Positions 5,711-6,171 of a DNA stretch of 6,171 nucleotides are shown piece after piece. A program made the position numbers and the translations under genes. Numbering within the stretch: the first letter of the stretch is position 1; each line of letters starts with the position of its first letter. Origin of the DNA: Chloroflexota bacterium (lineage in GTDB: Bacteria; Chloroflexota; Limnocylindria; Limnocylindrales; CSP1-4); NCBI GenBank assembly GCA_016200745.1, contig JACQEF010000015.1, positions 1-6,171 on the forward strand, in the 5' to 3' direction. The notes under the pieces were generated by a model. It worked only from the letters and a program-made list of their open reading frames with translations. It was not told the origin of the DNA and searched no databases.

Positions 5711-6171
5711 ATGCCCCCACGATCCGAGACCATCGCCCCGGACGTCACGATGAGCCCGGCGCGCGGTCGCCGCCGTCGCGAACCCGCCCCACTCGAGCAA
5801 CTCCCCGCCTGGGGCGATCTCGTCCCGGTCATGGACCCGGGCGCCGCCGACCCCGCACCGTCGGGTCTGGAGGCGCTCCTCGGCGGGCTCAATCCCGACC
5901 AGCTCCGCGCGCCAGGCCGTCGGAGATCCTCGCGCTGACCTTTACCGACAAGGCCGCCGAGGAGATGGCCGTCCGCGTGGACCAGCTCGTTCCCTATGGC
6001 TATACCGACGCCGAGATCTCCACGTTCCACGCCTTCGGCGATGGCCTGATCCGCGAGTACGCCCTCGAGCTCGGCCTGCCGACCGACGTCCGCGTGCTGT
6101 CCCGGCCCGAGGTCGTGATCTTCCTGCGTGAGCACCTGTTCGAGTTCGAGCTCGATGCCTACCGGCCGCTC
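5711..6171 (+). pseudogene. UvrD/PcrA-type SF1A DNA helicase, N-terminal part, Walker A segment deleted and frame shifted; 3' end outside the window
   Basis: The intact gene would encode an ATP-dependent 3'-5' DNA helicase of the UvrD/Rep family used in repair and replication. From ATG 5711 (ATG 5750 is an alternative), about 59 residues of Arg/Pro/Ala-rich leader lead into LEALLGGLNPDQLRA, the Q motif. The frame then changes near 5908-5912. A second frame, open to the window end, gives RARPSEILALTFTDKAAEEM (motif Ia), VDQLVPYGYTDAEISTFHAFG (motif Ib/Ic at STFHAFG) and a well-conserved stretch through LGLPTDVRVLSRPEVVIFLR. In homologs roughly 33-36 residues separate the Q motif from this point and carry motif I, G-x-A/P-G-x-G-K-T. 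All of these are absent, so about 100-110 nt (a multiple of three plus one) are missing. The original frame stops at TGA 5936-5938. Such a product could not hydrolyse ATP. Real decay or an assembly collapse are both possible. Confidence 0.8.

Noticed and set aside
5900..5920. A deliberate Walker A-less helicase variant or intein/intron scar
   Set aside because: The two halves lie in different frames, so no single intact product results, and no intron or intein sequence remains.
5197..6135. A 312-residue minus-strand open frame opposite the DUF4446 and helicase genes
   Set aside because: The opposite strand carries clear DUF4446 and helicase motifs; the minus-strand product has no family-like motif and reflects GC bias.
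1..6171. CRISPR arrays, tRNA or rRNA genes, insertion sequences, phage genes, toxin-antitoxin pairs or defence systems
   Set aside because: No regularly spaced repeats, cloverleaf-like sequence, transposase or integrase motifs or paired small toxin genes were seen; the window is mainly housekeeping genes.

Overview
The window is a very GC-rich bacterial chromosome segment, densely packed with genes on both strands. Its proteins look most like those of uncultured Chloroflexota, possibly the Limnocylindria. Three things point that way: the wording of the DUF4446 protein, of the UvrD-type helicase (motif STFHAFGD) and of MurJ. This placement comes from recalled family resemblance, not from a search.

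Layout from left to right: (1) the C-terminal part of a secreted C39-like cysteine peptidase (+), ending tail-to-tail and overlapping by 17 bp with (2) murJ (-), the lipid II flippase gene, which is broken near its middle by a deletion that shifts the frame; (3) an ArsR-family repressor (-) directly upstream of murJ and possibly co-transcribed with it; (4) an AT-richer divergent control region with inverted repeats; (5) a 134-residue protein of unknown function (+); (6) a palindrome covering the stop codons of two convergent genes; (7) rarA/mgsA (-), a complete replication-associated AAA+ ATPase; (8) a 127-residue tail-anchored membrane protein (-) just upstream of rarA; (9) a divergent control region; (10) a DUF4446 membrane-anchored protein (+) that probably starts at a non-standard ATC codon; (11) the start of a UvrD/PcrA-type SF1A helicase (+), cut off by the window edge and lacking the whole segment that should carry Walker A.

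Most of the content is housekeeping: cell-wall lipid export (murJ), replication-fork maintenance (rarA) and DNA unwinding (the helicase). I see no CRISPR array, tRNA, rRNA, insertion sequence or recognisable defence system. The most notable signals are the two independent frame-disrupting deletions in conserved genes, the apparent ATC start, the stop-codon palindrome and the operator-like repeats between the ArsR gene and its divergent neighbour. The two deletions could be real gene decay or metagenome assembly errors; the sequence alone cannot decide.
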